Of a stretch of DNA of 64,000 nt, positions 1 through 8,094 are shown piece after piece (position 1 is the stretch's first letter; each line of letters begins with the position of its first letter). Source of the stretch: Bacteroides ovatus (GTDB lineage Bacteria; Bacteroidota; Bacteroidia; Bacteroidales; Bacteroidaceae); NCBI RefSeq assembly GCF_001314995.1, contig NZ_CP012938.1:5456001-5520000 (forward strand), given 5' to 3'. A model generated the notes under the pieces. The model ran no database searches and was not told the origin of the DNA. It was given only the letters and a program-made list of their open reading frames with translations. The translations under genes were made by a program, and so were the position numbers.

Positions 1-856
1 TGCTGAAGTTGAACAGACCGGCCACGTTGTCCGGACCACCCACCATGTCAATCAGCAAGCCGCCGATGTCATGTTCCGCCTGCTCGAATAGACTCCCGTA
101 GTGTTCATACAGGTTGCCGATTTCTTCAACCTTTCCGCCCATCAGGTCATGGAACGAGCTGCTTTGCAACAGGGCGTCACCGAGATTGGCAATGCCTGCC
201 GTTGCAAGGCCGACACCCGTGTTATAAAGGTTGTCGAGGTCGCTTTTCAGGTTCTCGTGCGTGAAGTTGCCCGGTATGTGGGCGAAGTTGTCCATCATCC
301 GCTGCCAGTCGATGTTTCCCGTTTCGGAGAGCTTTAGCAAGGGGGCAATCTCCGGATTGATTTCGAGAAAGGCGATGTCCGAAAAGGTCAGCGTGCTGTT
401 GGTCACCACGCTCTCGAACTGCATACACAGACTTTTGGTATCGTCGCAGACTTTCATCAGGTAACTGCCCCAATAGATAGCCGTTTGCGGCGAATGGAGC
501 ATCTGCTTCGCCACCACCCATATCTTGGGCATGATTTTCTCCGCCACCATCCGGTAGATGCGCCGGTAGTAGTAGTTCTCCGTGCGGCTGTTCCAGATGC
601 CGAGGTCGCTCAGGGCTTTATGCTCCAAGAACTTGGCCGCGAATATCCCGGCGGTAGCGACCTCCGCTGCCGTGTAGTGCTTGAGGATGTCATCGACCTG
701 CTCCCGGTAGTACCCTTCGGCGACCGCTTCCGTACCGAAGGCGGCCACCATCGCCGCAACGGTACGGGTGTCGTAGTTCACGCTGTAATACTGGGCGTGA
801 ACCGTCTGGCAGAGTGCGACCGAGGCGATGGTCAGGATAAGGAGTAGTCGTTTCAT
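1..856 (-). CDS. traI: TraI-like conjugation protein (DUF4141), 3' end cut by window edge
   Basis: The reading frame is open from an ATG at 856 to the window edge, so about 285 residues are visible and the C-terminus lies outside. The first 22 residues (MKRLLLILTIASVALCQTVHA-Q) are a good signal peptide, so the protein is exported. The mature part is rich in Tyr, Ala and Asn (NYYYRRIYRMVAEK, ATAGIFAAKFLEHKAL), the look of DUF4141, called TraI in Bacteroides conjugative transposons. It starts 11 bp after traG in the same operon, which is the usual traG-traI arrangement. Its role is in assembly of the mating apparatus; the exact function is not known to me. Family assignment is by recall of sequence character and synteny. 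Confidence 0.75.
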   Translation of the reverse strand, partial: MKRLLLILTIASVALCQTVHAQYYSVNYDTRTVAAMVAAFGTEAVAEGYYREQVDDILKHYTAAEVATAGIFAAKFLEHKALSDLGIWNSRTENYYYRRIYRMVAEKIMPKIWVVAKQMLHSPQTAIYWGSYLMKVCDDTKSLCMQFESVVTNSTLTFSDIAFLEINPEIAPLLKLSETGNIDWQRMMDNFAHIPGNFTHENLKSDLDNLYNTGVGLATAGIANLGDALLQSSSFHDLMGGKVEEIGNLYEHYGSLFEQAEHDIGGLLIDMVGGPDNVAGLFNFS

Positions 857-867
857 GGCTGCAATGC

Positions 868-3576
868 TTATTTGGATTCATACACGGGACGGAGGTTGAG
901 CACACGCCCCGTCTCGTTTACTTTTTGTGCAAAAGGCAGGGACTTCCCGATACCGCTGGCATCCCAGTCCCGGCAATATGCCTCGATAGCTTCCTGGTGG
1001 CTGCACCGAAGTTCCTTCTTGTAAAGCTTCAGTGCCTCCTTTTCCGCCCGTTCGGTCGTGTAGGTCATGTAGCACTCGTGCGGCTCTTCCACGCCATACA
1101 CGCCGCTGGTCGTCCCCCGGCGGATGAACACTTCGCGGAAGAAGCTGCGCCCATCCTTGTTCTCCAAGCGGTTGATGGTAAATATCTTCTTGCAATCCAC
1201 CTCGGTCAGACCAAGAATCTTTCGGATTTCGTCAAAGCGTTCCTTGAACTTGCTTTGATCCAGCAGCATCACCACGTCCGAGTTGTTGATGATGGCCTCC
1301 TTCACGATTTCGCTGCCGATGATGTCCTGTATCTCCTGCGTCACCACGCCAACAGAAGCCCAAAATTTACGGGCGGTCTTGTACATGAACTTGATGTATT
1401 CCGCCATGAGCGGGCTGGCAATGGCCTTCCACGCTTCCTCGATGACAAGGACTTTACGGTTCTTCTTGATGCGCATTTTCTGCAGGAACACGTCCATGAT
1501 AATCAGTGTGACAATGGGAAACAGTTTCTTATTTTCCTTGATTGCATCCACTTCAAAGACAATGAATGTCTCGTCAAACAGTGCCGAATCCACTGTCTCG
1601 TTGAGAATTTTCTCATACGCACCGCCCTTGTAGAACGGCTGCAGCATGGTCGAATAGGTCGAGTAGCTGATTGTCGTGATGTCGTTTTCGGTGCAGATCT
1701 GCTCCAGACGGTCGAATGAGTAGTCAAAGAATGAGTTGAAACTCAGCTCCGTCACTTTGAGGGCCGCCCGCCGTGCCTCAAGCACCTCTATCTGTTTGCG
1801 CACCATCTCATCCACCTCTCTGGGTGGTTTGTTTGGGTTCTTTCGGCTGGCCGCCGCAAACAGGTTTTTCAGCAGTACCTCCCGTTGCTCGTCGGTGTAT
1901 CTTGTAAATCCGTTGAAATAGGCATCATAGTAGTCTATGATTATCTGCTCGACAATGCGGAACTCAATTTCGGGGATTTGGCTGTCCGACCCTTTCCAAA
2001 TCATCAGGATAAGGTTCTTGAGGAAGTCTATCTTCTCGATGTTGTATTCCTCCCGGTTGATGCGAAACGGATTCATCGTGATAGGCCGTTCTTCGGTATA
2101 GCTGATATACTTGCCGCCCAGATACTCGCACAGTCCCTCGTATGAGTTTCCCGTATCGACCATGACCACATCCGTTCCCTGCTCATGGAGCTGGCGCACG
2201 ACCGAGTTGATATGAAAGCTCTTGCCACTCCCAGAAGGCCCCAGACAAAAGAAATTCGAGTTGTCCGTCAGCTTGTTCTTTCCCTCTTTTCCCGTGATGT
2301 CAATAGCCACCGGCACACCCTGACGGTCGGTGTAGTAAATCTTCAGCGGTGTTTCCTCGCTGTGCAGCACGCGCTCCTTGTACATCAGGCACATCGCCGC
2401 ATCGGAAAGGGTCAGGAAACGGTCGTATTCCTCATTGAGCGTGTAGCAGTTGCCCGGAAACGAACCGACGAACAGTTCCAGTTGGTTGTACGCCCGCTTG
2501 CTGATATGGATGCCCATGCGCCCGAATGCGTTTTCCAAGTGGTTCGTACACTTTTGCAGGTCTGCACCGGCAGATACGGCTACCACCATGTTGAAGTGCG
2601 TATATACCAGTTGCTTGCTTTCACGGGCAATGACCTCCTGCACACGCTTGATGTCCTCGACCGCCATCTGGTTGTTCGGGTTCGGAATACTCGCGTGGCG
2701 GTTCTTCTTTTTGTCGAGCATCGCCAGTTCCCGTTTTTGGTTGGGTAGGAAGATGACTTGGTTATAGACCACCGTCTCGGCGTCCGGTATGTTGTCCACC
2801 ACCGAAGCCAGATCGACCGGCATTTCCGTGTTGTTCACCTCGATGTTCGTGTACGGACGTATCATCGAGGGCAGTGCGGCACAGTCCACGTCCACAAGGC
2901 TGTACACCTTGCAGCGTTTGTCGCCCATCGACACCGTTTCATCGTCCGCCTTGAAGTTCGTCATCGACACGGTGCGGTCTTTGAAGTTCATGGCGAAGTA
3001 GCGGTCGACATACTCGCTCGCCTCGGCTTTGTTCAGGAACCTGGCCTGTACGCCGCTGTCATGCAGTTGGTCATGCACCTTGCGGATTTTCACGAGGAAA
3101 TCGCGCCACTTCTTGTTGTCGAACGAGAACAGGCGGCTCTTTTTCGCCTCCTGCGTGATGGTCAGGTAGCAAAGGCTGTCCGTGTAGGGACGCCCTTTGA
3201 AGTAGCGGAAATACGACGCCGACAGGAACTCCTGCCCGTCAGCCGGTTCGCTTGCAAACTGTTTCCTGACGAAGATATCCTGCTTGTGGATGGCGTACCC
3301 TTCGCCTAAGGTCTGCGCAAGGGCGGTGAACAGGTGCGTGAAGTCGTAGTAGCTATCTATGTCCGCCGAATATTTCTGTACCGGATTCTCTATCTTAAGT
3401 ACGGCGGAATATTCGCCGGTCTTGGTGTACAGCACACCCACACCGTCCGTTTCCTCCGCTGAGAAATAGATGTCCTGAAAGATTCGCTTGCGCTTGCCGC
3501 CCGTACCGAACGCATAGACCGACAAGGCCATACCCGCGCACAAAGCGACAAAACATAAAATGATGTATAGGGTCAT
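868..3576 (-). CDS. traG: TraG-family conjugation ATPase (VirB4-like)
   Basis: A 902-residue protein with one N-terminal membrane segment (residues 1-23), a long N-terminal domain, and a C-terminal P-loop ATPase. Walker A is GPSGSGKS near residue 445, Walker B is VLVIEEAW near residue 708, and VGVVTQEIQDI follows as a sensor-like segment. This is the layout of the VirB4/TraG ATPases that energise type IV secretion in Bacteroides conjugative transposons. It acts at the inner membrane as part of the mating-pair-formation complex. It sits between traF and traI, the standard CTnDOT-type order. The start ATG overlaps the stop of a short upstream reading frame (ATGA), so translation may be coupled. 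Length and motifs look intact. Confidence 0.93.
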   Translation of the reverse strand: MTLYIILCFVALCAGMALSVYAFGTGGKRKRIFQDIYFSAEETDGVGVLYTKTGEYSAVLKIENPVQKYSADIDSYYDFTHLFTALAQTLGEGYAIHKQDIFVRKQFASEPADGQEFLSASYFRYFKGRPYTDSLCYLTITQEAKKSRLFSFDNKKWRDFLVKIRKVHDQLHDSGVQARFLNKAEASEYVDRYFAMNFKDRTVSMTNFKADDETVSMGDKRCKVYSLVDVDCAALPSMIRPYTNIEVNNTEMPVDLASVVDNIPDAETVVYNQVIFLPNQKRELAMLDKKKNRHASIPNPNNQMAVEDIKRVQEVIARESKQLVYTHFNMVVAVSAGADLQKCTNHLENAFGRMGIHISKRAYNQLELFVGSFPGNCYTLNEEYDRFLTLSDAAMCLMYKERVLHSEETPLKIYYTDRQGVPVAIDITGKEGKNKLTDNSNFFCLGPSGSGKSFHINSVVRQLHEQGTDVVMVDTGNSYEGLCEYLGGKYISYTEERPITMNPFRINREEYNIEKIDFLKNLILMIWKGSDSQIPEIEFRIVEQIIIDYYDAYFNGFTRYTDEQREVLLKNLFAAASRKNPNKPPREVDEMVRKQIEVLEARRAALKVTELSFNSFFDYSFDRLEQICTENDITTISYSTYSTMLQPFYKGGAYEKILNETVDSALFDETFIVFEVDAIKENKKLFPIVTLIIMDVFLQKMRIKKNRKVLVIEEAWKAIASPLMAEYIKFMYKTARKFWASVGVVTQEIQDIIGSEIVKEAIINNSDVVMLLDQSKFKERFDEIRKILGLTEVDCKKIFTINRLENKDGRSFFREVFIRRGTTSGVYGVEEPHECYMTYTTERAEKEALKLYKKELRCSHQEAIEAYCRDWDASGIGKSLPFAQKVNETGRVLNLRPVYESK

Positions 3577-3659
3577 TTCGATATACGTGTAATTAAATAG
3601 GGGCAGGTTCGCCTTGCTTCAAGACAAACCCGCCCGCGTTCAACAATCAATAAAGCCAT
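3573..3659 (-). CDS. Possible 28-residue ORF coupled to traG
   Basis: In the 111-bp gap between traF and traG a short frame starts MALLIVERGRV and ends ITRISK. Its TGA overlaps the traG start codon as ATGA. The overlap suggests translational coupling, but the peptide has no recognisable domain and could be chance. A start at 3665 would add two residues. Confidence 0.2.
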   Translation of the reverse strand: MALLIVERGRVCLEARRTCPYLITRISK

Positions 3660-3687
3660 GCACATTGCCGTGATGGTTTTTCTTTCG

Positions 3688-3984
3688 TCAGATCTTGCGC
3701 GAGTGGGCATACACATACACACCCGGAGCGACCTTCTTGCTATGCAGTCCTTTCCGCTGTTTGAGAAGGATGAGCACGATACCGACCGATACGACGGTAG
3801 CCAGCACGACAAGCCCGGCAATGAAACCGAGCAGGCAGTAGGCGGCGACAAAGCCGACAATGGCTCCGCACGTCGTCACCGCCGCCCAATATATGTACCG
3901 GCCTTGGATGCCCAAAAACTCAAGAGGCCGTTGCAGTCCCTTGAACAGCGGATAGTCCGGATAGCGTTCGTCCTTGCTTTTCAT
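3688..3984 (-). CDS. traF: TraF-like small membrane protein (DUF4133)
   Basis: A 98-residue protein with an N-terminal cytosolic stretch (YPDYPLFKGLQRPLEFLGIQG) followed by two membrane helices (about residues 30-50 and 53-72) and a basic tail. The short N-terminal PxxKGL segment before paired helices is characteristic of DUF4133, TraF of Bacteroides conjugative transposons, and resembles VirB3-type partners of VirB4 ATPases. It lies between the DUF4134 genes and traG, as expected. Probable role: inner-membrane component of the mating channel working with TraG. No anomaly seen. Confidence 0.85.
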   Translation of the reverse strand: MKSKDERYPDYPLFKGLQRPLEFLGIQGRYIYWAAVTTCGAIVGFVAAYCLLGFIAGLVVLATVVSVGIVLILLKQRKGLHSKKVAPGVYVYAHSRKI

Positions 3985-3999
3985 ACTTATCCTTGATGT

Positions 4000-4377
4000 T
4001 TAAGCGGCAATACCGAAGAACAGAGGCAACGCCTTGGCCGCCGCAATGAGGAAGATACATGCTCCCACGACCATCATAATCTTCTTCTTGACGTCCTGCT
4101 CCTCGTTGTTCATGGCGATATATACCGAGATTGCACCCACGATGGCCACAACGCCGGCAATGGCGTAGCACAATTTCACCATAATAGGCACATACTTGGC
4201 AATCTCATCGGCGACAGTGGATAATGCGCTCGTACCGGCGGAATAGTCGCCTGCGGAGTTCTGCGCTTTCGCCACCATGCCGGACAGCAGCATGAAGGAG
4301 AACATCATTACTTTGGTAGGGATTCCGTTGACGAATCCGAATGCCTTGCGGCACAGCTGTTTGGTTTTCTGAAACAT
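4000..4377 (-). CDS. traE: TraE-like protein (DUF4134), copy 1
   Basis: A 125-residue protein with an N-terminal signal-like helix ending VAKAQ, a short periplasmic part (GDYSAGTSALSTVADEI), and two hydrophobic helices separated by a polar loop (YIAMNNEEQDVKKKIM). This is the VirB2-pilin-like topology of DUF4134, TraE in CTnDOT-type elements. It is followed by traF after 15 bp and preceded by a second DUF4134 gene. Probable role: pilin or inner-membrane channel component. The first Met is kept because a basic segment follows it before the signal helix. Confidence 0.85.
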   Translation of the reverse strand: MFQKTKQLCRKAFGFVNGIPTKVMMFSFMLLSGMVAKAQNSAGDYSAGTSALSTVADEIAKYVPIMVKLCYAIAGVVAIVGAISVYIAMNNEEQDVKKKIMMVVGACIFLIAAAKALPLFFGIAA

Positions 4378-4431
4378 ACGTTTACTTTTTTAGTGAATAT
4401 TTTATTTGTCTGCGACCTGATACAAGTAAGG

Positions 4432-4758
4432 TTATATGCGGTAGCCGAAGAAAGCCGGGAAAACATAGAATGCCCCGATCAGGAACAGGCACGCGCCGAC
4501 AAGCGTCATTATCGACTTGGTGATGCCGTCCTCGCCCGTGTTCATCTTGATGTATATCTGACAAACGGACACGATGACGTAAACCCCGGCTATGGTGCAA
4601 CAGATATACTGGACATAGAGCATCATCGTCACCACGAAGTCGTGCATCGTGGCCAACGCGTCCGCTCCCCAGCTATAGTTCACGCTGCCGCTTTTGGCAA
4701 AAGCCGTGTAGGGGAACGGGAGGCACAGCGCACATAGAATCTTTTTAGCTTTCGACAT
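4432..4758 (-). CDS. DUF4134 conjugation protein, copy 2
   Basis: A 108-residue protein with the same architecture as its downstream neighbour: a signal peptide ending near TAFAKS, a short polar part containing NYSWGADALATMHDFV, then two membrane helices around a polar loop (QIYIKMNTGEDGITKSIM) and a Gly-rich second helix (LVGACLFLIGAFYVFPAFFG). The shared VGAC(I/L)FLI core and loop show it is a diverged paralogue of the traE product at 4000-4377. Two tandem VirB2-like proteins in one tra operon suggest a second pilin or an accessory subunit. It begins one base after the preceding stop codon. Confidence 0.8.
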   Translation of the reverse strand: MSKAKKILCALCLPFPYTAFAKSGSVNYSWGADALATMHDFVVTMMLYVQYICCTIAGVYVIVSVCQIYIKMNTGEDGITKSIMTLVGACLFLIGAFYVFPAFFGYRI

Positions 4759-4759
4759 C

Positions 4760-5206
4760 TCACAACCGGTCTTGAATTGGGTTCCACTTTATTTCCGGTC
4801 GGTTGTCTAACCGTCCCTTGGAAATCATAGCCTTGTACATCTCCTCCGACGTGCGTGCGTCCGACAGGTAAGGCGTGGTCTCTTCCATCTGTTCCTCCGC
4901 CTCGGCCTTCAGCCGTTCCAGTTTCTCCTGCGCCGTTCCCGGTTTGTCCTTGATGTCCTCCTCAGGGGATGTTTCGGAAGAGGTAGCCGTACTTTCCGTC
5001 TCGTAGTTCTCGCTACCGATACTGAAGCCGCTCTCGCTTTCCGTGACAGCCACACTCTCTTCCTCTTCCGGTGCGCCGAGGTCGAAAACTTCCTCGTCCG
5101 GTTTGTCCGTCCCCTTTTTCCCGTAGAGGTCATGCGCTATGATGACGGCGTAGTAAATGATGTAGGCAACCGTCAGGACAATGGCAAAAATGAAATATGA
5201 GTTCAT
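4760..5206 (-). CDS. TraD-position membrane protein of the tra operon
   Basis: I take the ATG at 5206 as the start (MNSYFIFAIVLTV), because it puts a membrane helix (residues 4-23) at the N-terminus. An upstream in-frame Met at 5332 would add a non-protein-like extension. The 148-residue product has one N-terminal helix, an acidic low-complexity middle (EEEESVAVTESESG), a charged coiled-coil-like segment (QEKLERLKAEAEEQMEE), and a C-terminal conserved-looking block (SDARTSEEMYKAMISKGRLDNRPEIKWNPIQ). It is first in the visible tra operon, where CTnDOT-type elements carry traD-like genes. Function unknown; the TraD label is positional. Confidence 0.6.
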   Translation of the reverse strand: MNSYFIFAIVLTVAYIIYYAVIIAHDLYGKKGTDKPDEEVFDLGAPEEEESVAVTESESGFSIGSENYETESTATSSETSPEEDIKDKPGTAQEKLERLKAEAEEQMEETTPYLSDARTSEEMYKAMISKGRLDNRPEIKWNPIQDRL

Positions 5207-5397
5207 GTATTTAGTATGAATATTAAAAATTCGTATTAGTATGATTTTGCAAAGAAACGCACGAAATATAAAACCATAAAATAATTGAGCATTAAACATC
5301 TGTTTCGTTAATGAGATTTGTGTAAGTTTCAAAAATCGAACTATTAAATCGTACTATATTGCAGTCTCTATGGTGGGAAATGGAGAAATCGGGGCAT

Positions 5398-5426
5398 AAA
5401 AAAAGCTCTCGTGGTGGAGAGCTTTA
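5398..5426 (-). terminator. Rho-independent terminator after the primase gene
   Basis: Read on the minus strand, AAAGCTCTC and GAGAGCTTT form a perfect 9-bp stem around a 6-base loop, followed by a T-run (the A-run at 5398-5405). It lies just past the end of the primase gene and separates the replication module from the tra operon, which therefore needs its own promoter in 5207-5397. I did not find a clear TAnnTTTG there. Confidence 0.85.
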
Positions 5427-5450
5427 GGTGGCAAAAGAGAACATTGAATA

Positions 5451-6338
5451 TCAGCGTTTCTTTCCGCGCAGGTAGTCGTTCAGGTCTTTGTATTCCGCAT
5501 AGTGGCAAGATTCATCGCTGACACGTCCGCCATACATCCCGGCAATGGTCTCTGTGGTTCTCTGCCCGGCAAGGTCATTGTCGAGATAACAGTGAATGTC
5601 CGAATACTCCTGTAAACGTGCCAGCGTCTTTTTCAAATTGTTTACCGAGTTCATCACGAGGTAGTCGCATGGTATGGCAAGACAGACCGTCCGGTCGCCT
5701 GCCAGTTTCAGTGTCATATAAGAAAGAAAATCCATGAATCCCTCGAAGACACAGACGTTTTCCTGTGTCTCTTCTGTCAGATGTCTTATCAATGAGATGT
5801 CCTTGTTATTCAGGCATCCCTTGTAATAGGCGTTTCGCACCTCGTAACCGCCTGATATATTGCCGAATGCGAGAGCGAAGTAATGACGGCCTCGCAGTTC
5901 GTAATGCACCTCCTTGCAATACATACGGCTGATGTCCGCGTCGATAAGCCGGGATTGGAGGTAAGAGAACAGGGCGTGATGACGGAGTGGAATCACGATC
6001 ACGTCTTTCATTTCAGCCTCCACCGGTCGGGGTGGAGCGGTCAGCATACGGGTTCTCGGTAGTGATGCGCCATTCACAAGCCTCTCTATATACGCCAGGG
6101 CCTCGCTCACGCAGTCCGTCCGGCAAATGTATTTTGCCAGTTCCACCAGGTCGCCACCGGTCGCCTCGCCGAAATCGTACCATTCATTGATGCGGTCATT
6201 CACTTTGAACGACGGGGTACGCTCGTTCCGTAACGGTGAGAGATACCAGTATTGTCCCGATTTTATGTGCTGCGTATGGTGACCGAGACGTGCCAGAAAA
6301 TCCACGATACGCACTTGTTTTGCTTCTGCTATGGTCAT
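5451..6338 (-). CDS. TOPRIM-domain DNA primase of the mobile element
   Basis: A 295-residue protein. The N-terminal third (LSPLRNERTPSFKVN, WYDFGEATGGDLVELAKYI) looks like the CHC2-type primase fold, but the usual zinc-binding Cys/His set is not evident. The C-terminal half is a TOPRIM domain: CVFEGFMDFLSY gives the catalytic Glu and HCYLDNDLAGQ gives the DxD-like motif. It should synthesise primers on element DNA, for replication of the circular intermediate or of the transferred strand. It is third in a minus-strand module with the HTH and RepA-like genes and ends at a strong terminator. Plasmid-type primase is the best reading. Confidence 0.8.
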   Translation of the reverse strand: MTIAEAKQVRIVDFLARLGHHTQHIKSGQYWYLSPLRNERTPSFKVNDRINEWYDFGEATGGDLVELAKYICRTDCVSEALAYIERLVNGASLPRTRMLTAPPRPVEAEMKDVIVIPLRHHALFSYLQSRLIDADISRMYCKEVHYELRGRHYFALAFGNISGGYEVRNAYYKGCLNNKDISLIRHLTEETQENVCVFEGFMDFLSYMTLKLAGDRTVCLAIPCDYLVMNSVNNLKKTLARLQEYSDIHCYLDNDLAGQRTTETIAGMYGGRVSDESCHYAEYKDLNDYLRGKKR

Positions 6339-6368
6339 GTCTTTTTTCTTTCACTTGGTTTCACGAAA

Positions 6369-6423
6369 ATGGTTTAGTTTAGTTTTTTCCTATATATATA
6401 AATACTAAAGTAAACTAAATCAT
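6369..6423. repeat. Inverted repeat in the primase leader
   Basis: ATGGTTTAGTTTA (6369-6381) and TAAACTAAATCAT (6411-6423) are inverted copies of a 13-base word with one mismatch, around a TA-rich core (TATATATATA). It fills the 103-bp gap between the RepA-like gene and primase. It could be an operator, a weak terminator or part of an origin. Confidence 0.45.
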
Positions 6424-6441
6424 ACAGGCCCGCGCCCGGCA

Positions 6442-7542
6442 TCATTCTTCATCAAAAAGCATGGCCTCGGTAGGCGTCATGTCATAATAGAACAGCTTGT
6501 CCCGTTTGATGATGAGCTTGAGGTTGTCTATCAGGTATTGCATCAGTTTTATCATGACGCTCCGACCACGTTTGAACCCGATTGCCTCATAGGAGACCAT
6601 CAGGCTTTGCAACAGGTTGTCGAATCCCCGGATAGGCTTTTCCCCGAAAGCGGCGGAGAGGGCTTCCCGGTGCTGTTCGATGCTCAGCTCCGTGAACCCC
6701 GTCCGAGCCTTGGGCTTCGGGGGCTCTCCGAACGAGTGTCCTTCCGCAATGACGGGCAGCCCAGTCTCGTTGATGGTGAACGCAAACGGCTTGAACTCCT
6801 TTTCCCGGATATGGAGCGCATGGACTTCGCTGATACCGGGATTCTCGTTGCTCTTGCTGATGACAAGCACGGTTTCCGCCTTGTTGCTCATTTCCGTACC
6901 AATGTGTCCCCGCACATTATTATCCCCTTTGTTCAAATGGAGTACACAATGGATATGCAGGTCGTACCTTGAAGACCATTCCATCATCCGGTTGATGACT
7001 TCCACCGATTCACCGGTGCTGTTGATGTCAAGCATCAGGTCGCGGATGCCGTCAATGATGACCAGCCCATAGCCTTTGTTCTGACGCAGCGCATAGTCGA
7101 TGACCTCGACACGCACCGACGGCGAATATTCACGCAGGCAGAAGAAGTCGAGATTCTCCGGGTCGGTTGTCGTGGGCAGCCCGGCCAGCCGCAATATGCG
7201 CTCCAATACCGAGCGGCAATGGAAACGGCTCTGTTCCGTATCGACGTACAGAATCCGCTGTTTGCCTTCGGGCAGATGCGCACGGTAGTTCAACACTTGT
7301 TTCCCGGCCAATGAAGCGGCGACAAGCGCAGAGACATTAAACGTCTTCTTCGACTTTGCCTTTCCTGTCGATGCACTGAAATTGCCGAGCGTGGCAATCG
7401 TCGAGTTGTCTATCCAGATGATTTGCGGCGGGGTCTCATAAATGTCCGTTGCCTTGATTTGCGAGGCCAGAAGGATGTCCGACAGGCGGTGTTCATCCAT
7501 TCCCATATCGGCTGAGCGGTCAGTCTTTCTTTCGTTTTCCAT
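6442..7542 (-). CDS. RepA-like AAA ATPase / DnaB-type helicase loader of the element
   Basis: A 366-residue RecA-fold ATPase. The phosphate-binding loop STGKAKSKKTF lies near residues 58-68, a form I recall in Bacteroides plasmid and transposon RepA-like proteins. Walker B is GLVIIDGIRDLM near residue 155, and IHCVLHLNKGDNN is a sensor-like strand. The C-terminal part (residues 270-366) is helical and may bind DNA. Together with the adjacent primase it forms a minimal replication module, consistent with replication of the excised element. Its start overlaps the end of the HTH gene by 23 bp, so the two are translated as an operon. Sequence looks complete. Confidence 0.78.
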   Translation of the reverse strand: MENERKTDRSADMGMDEHRLSDILLASQIKATDIYETPPQIIWIDNSTIATLGNFSASTGKAKSKKTFNVSALVAASLAGKQVLNYRAHLPEGKQRILYVDTEQSRFHCRSVLERILRLAGLPTTTDPENLDFFCLREYSPSVRVEVIDYALRQNKGYGLVIIDGIRDLMLDINSTGESVEVINRMMEWSSRYDLHIHCVLHLNKGDNNVRGHIGTEMSNKAETVLVISKSNENPGISEVHALHIREKEFKPFAFTINETGLPVIAEGHSFGEPPKPKARTGFTELSIEQHREALSAAFGEKPIRGFDNLLQSLMVSYEAIGFKRGRSVMIKLMQYLIDNLKLIIKRDKLFYYDMTPTEAMLFDEE

Positions 7543-7915
7543 TGCGTCTCTTATTAAGGAACGGTTCTGTGGCGGCGGCTTCCGTCGCCATGCGCACGGC
7601 CTCGTTCACTGTAGGTTCATAATTCTGCAACAGCCATTCGTCCAATTCCTCCTTGGCGAAATAGACCATTTTACCGCGCGGTTTGTAGTGCGGTATCTCC
7701 TTGCTCGATGTGAGCTTGTACAGCATACTTTCAGAAACCCCGATATACATACAGGCTTCCTGAAACGTGAACACTCTCTTGGTCGTGAAGATGGTATTTT
7801 CCAGCAACGTGATACGCTCCAAGAGACTTTCGACCGGTTCCAATTTCTTTAGTACCGATTCGATGGCGGCGAGCCGTCCGCTCATCCGCTCCATGAATGT
7901 CATTCTATTCGGCAT
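7520..7915 (-). CDS. Helix-turn-helix (excisionase-like) DNA-binding protein
   Basis: The start at 7915 (MPNRMTFMERM) is chosen over an upstream Met at 7951 because it follows the leader and excludes a non-conserved extension lying over an inverted repeat. The 131-residue protein has an N-terminal amphipathic coiled-coil (RLAAIESVLKKLEPVESLLERI), then a MerR/excisionase-type winged helix (FTFQEACMYIGVSESMLYKL ending in YFAKEELDEWL), and a basic C-terminus (KRRNGKRKKD). Such proteins control excision or the downstream operon of Bacteroides elements. It heads the HTH-repA-primase module. The perfect 10-bp inverted repeat over its predicted start site suggests autoregulation. Confidence 0.8.
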   Translation of the reverse strand: MPNRMTFMERMSGRLAAIESVLKKLEPVESLLERITLLENTIFTTKRVFTFQEACMYIGVSESMLYKLTSSKEIPHYKPRGKMVYFAKEELDEWLLQNYEPTVNEAVRMATEAAATEPFLNKRRNGKRKKD

Positions 7916-7950
7916 AATAACATGGTTTGATTTTTGACAATGGAGATGCA

Positions 7951-7988
7951 ACCTCCGTTATGCAGCGCGCTAACGGAGGTCAAAGGTA
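7951..7988 (-). promoter_or_regulatory. Promoter -7 box with overlapping palindromic operator for the HTH-repA-primase operon
   Basis: On the minus strand TACCTTTG (7981-7988) matches the Bacteroides -7 consensus TAnnTTTG. Immediately downstream, over the predicted transcription start, lies a perfect inverted repeat ACCTCCGTTA / TAACGGAGGT (7951-7960 and 7971-7980) with a 10-base GC-rich centre. A clear -33 TTTG is not seen at the normal spacing. The geometry suits a repressor site. Confidence 0.6.
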
Positions 7989-8020
7989 TGTCCGGTAAAC
8001 GAAGATGCCGTGATTTGGGG

Positions 8021-8043
8021 AATGATACTATGCGCGTATCATT
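8021..8043. repeat. Perfect inverted repeat upstream of the HTH operon
   Basis: AATGATAC and GTATCATT (8021-8028, 8036-8043) are perfect inverted copies around TATGCGC. It lies about 35 bp upstream of the predicted -7 box and 51 bp past the stop of the 8095-8799 gene. No T-run follows, so an operator or activator site is more likely than a terminator. Confidence 0.5.
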
Positions 8044-8094
8044 GCAACTCTCATGCTTTTACCTTTCACATACTTCGCTTCTTGTCACTTCCTG

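Noticed and set aside
2185..2748. 187-residue plus-strand frame inside traG
   Set aside because: Antisense to the conserved ATPase domain, His/Arg/Val-rich, no motif; typical shadow in GC-rich coding DNA.
3573..3860. 95-residue minus-strand frame over traF
   Set aside because: Most of it is an out-of-frame reading of the DUF4133 gene; only its last 28 codons lie in the gap and are listed separately.
5207..5332. 42-residue N-terminal extension of the TraD-like protein
   Set aside because: It would bury the membrane helix that otherwise forms the N-terminus and lies in AT-rich sequence that should hold the tra promoter.
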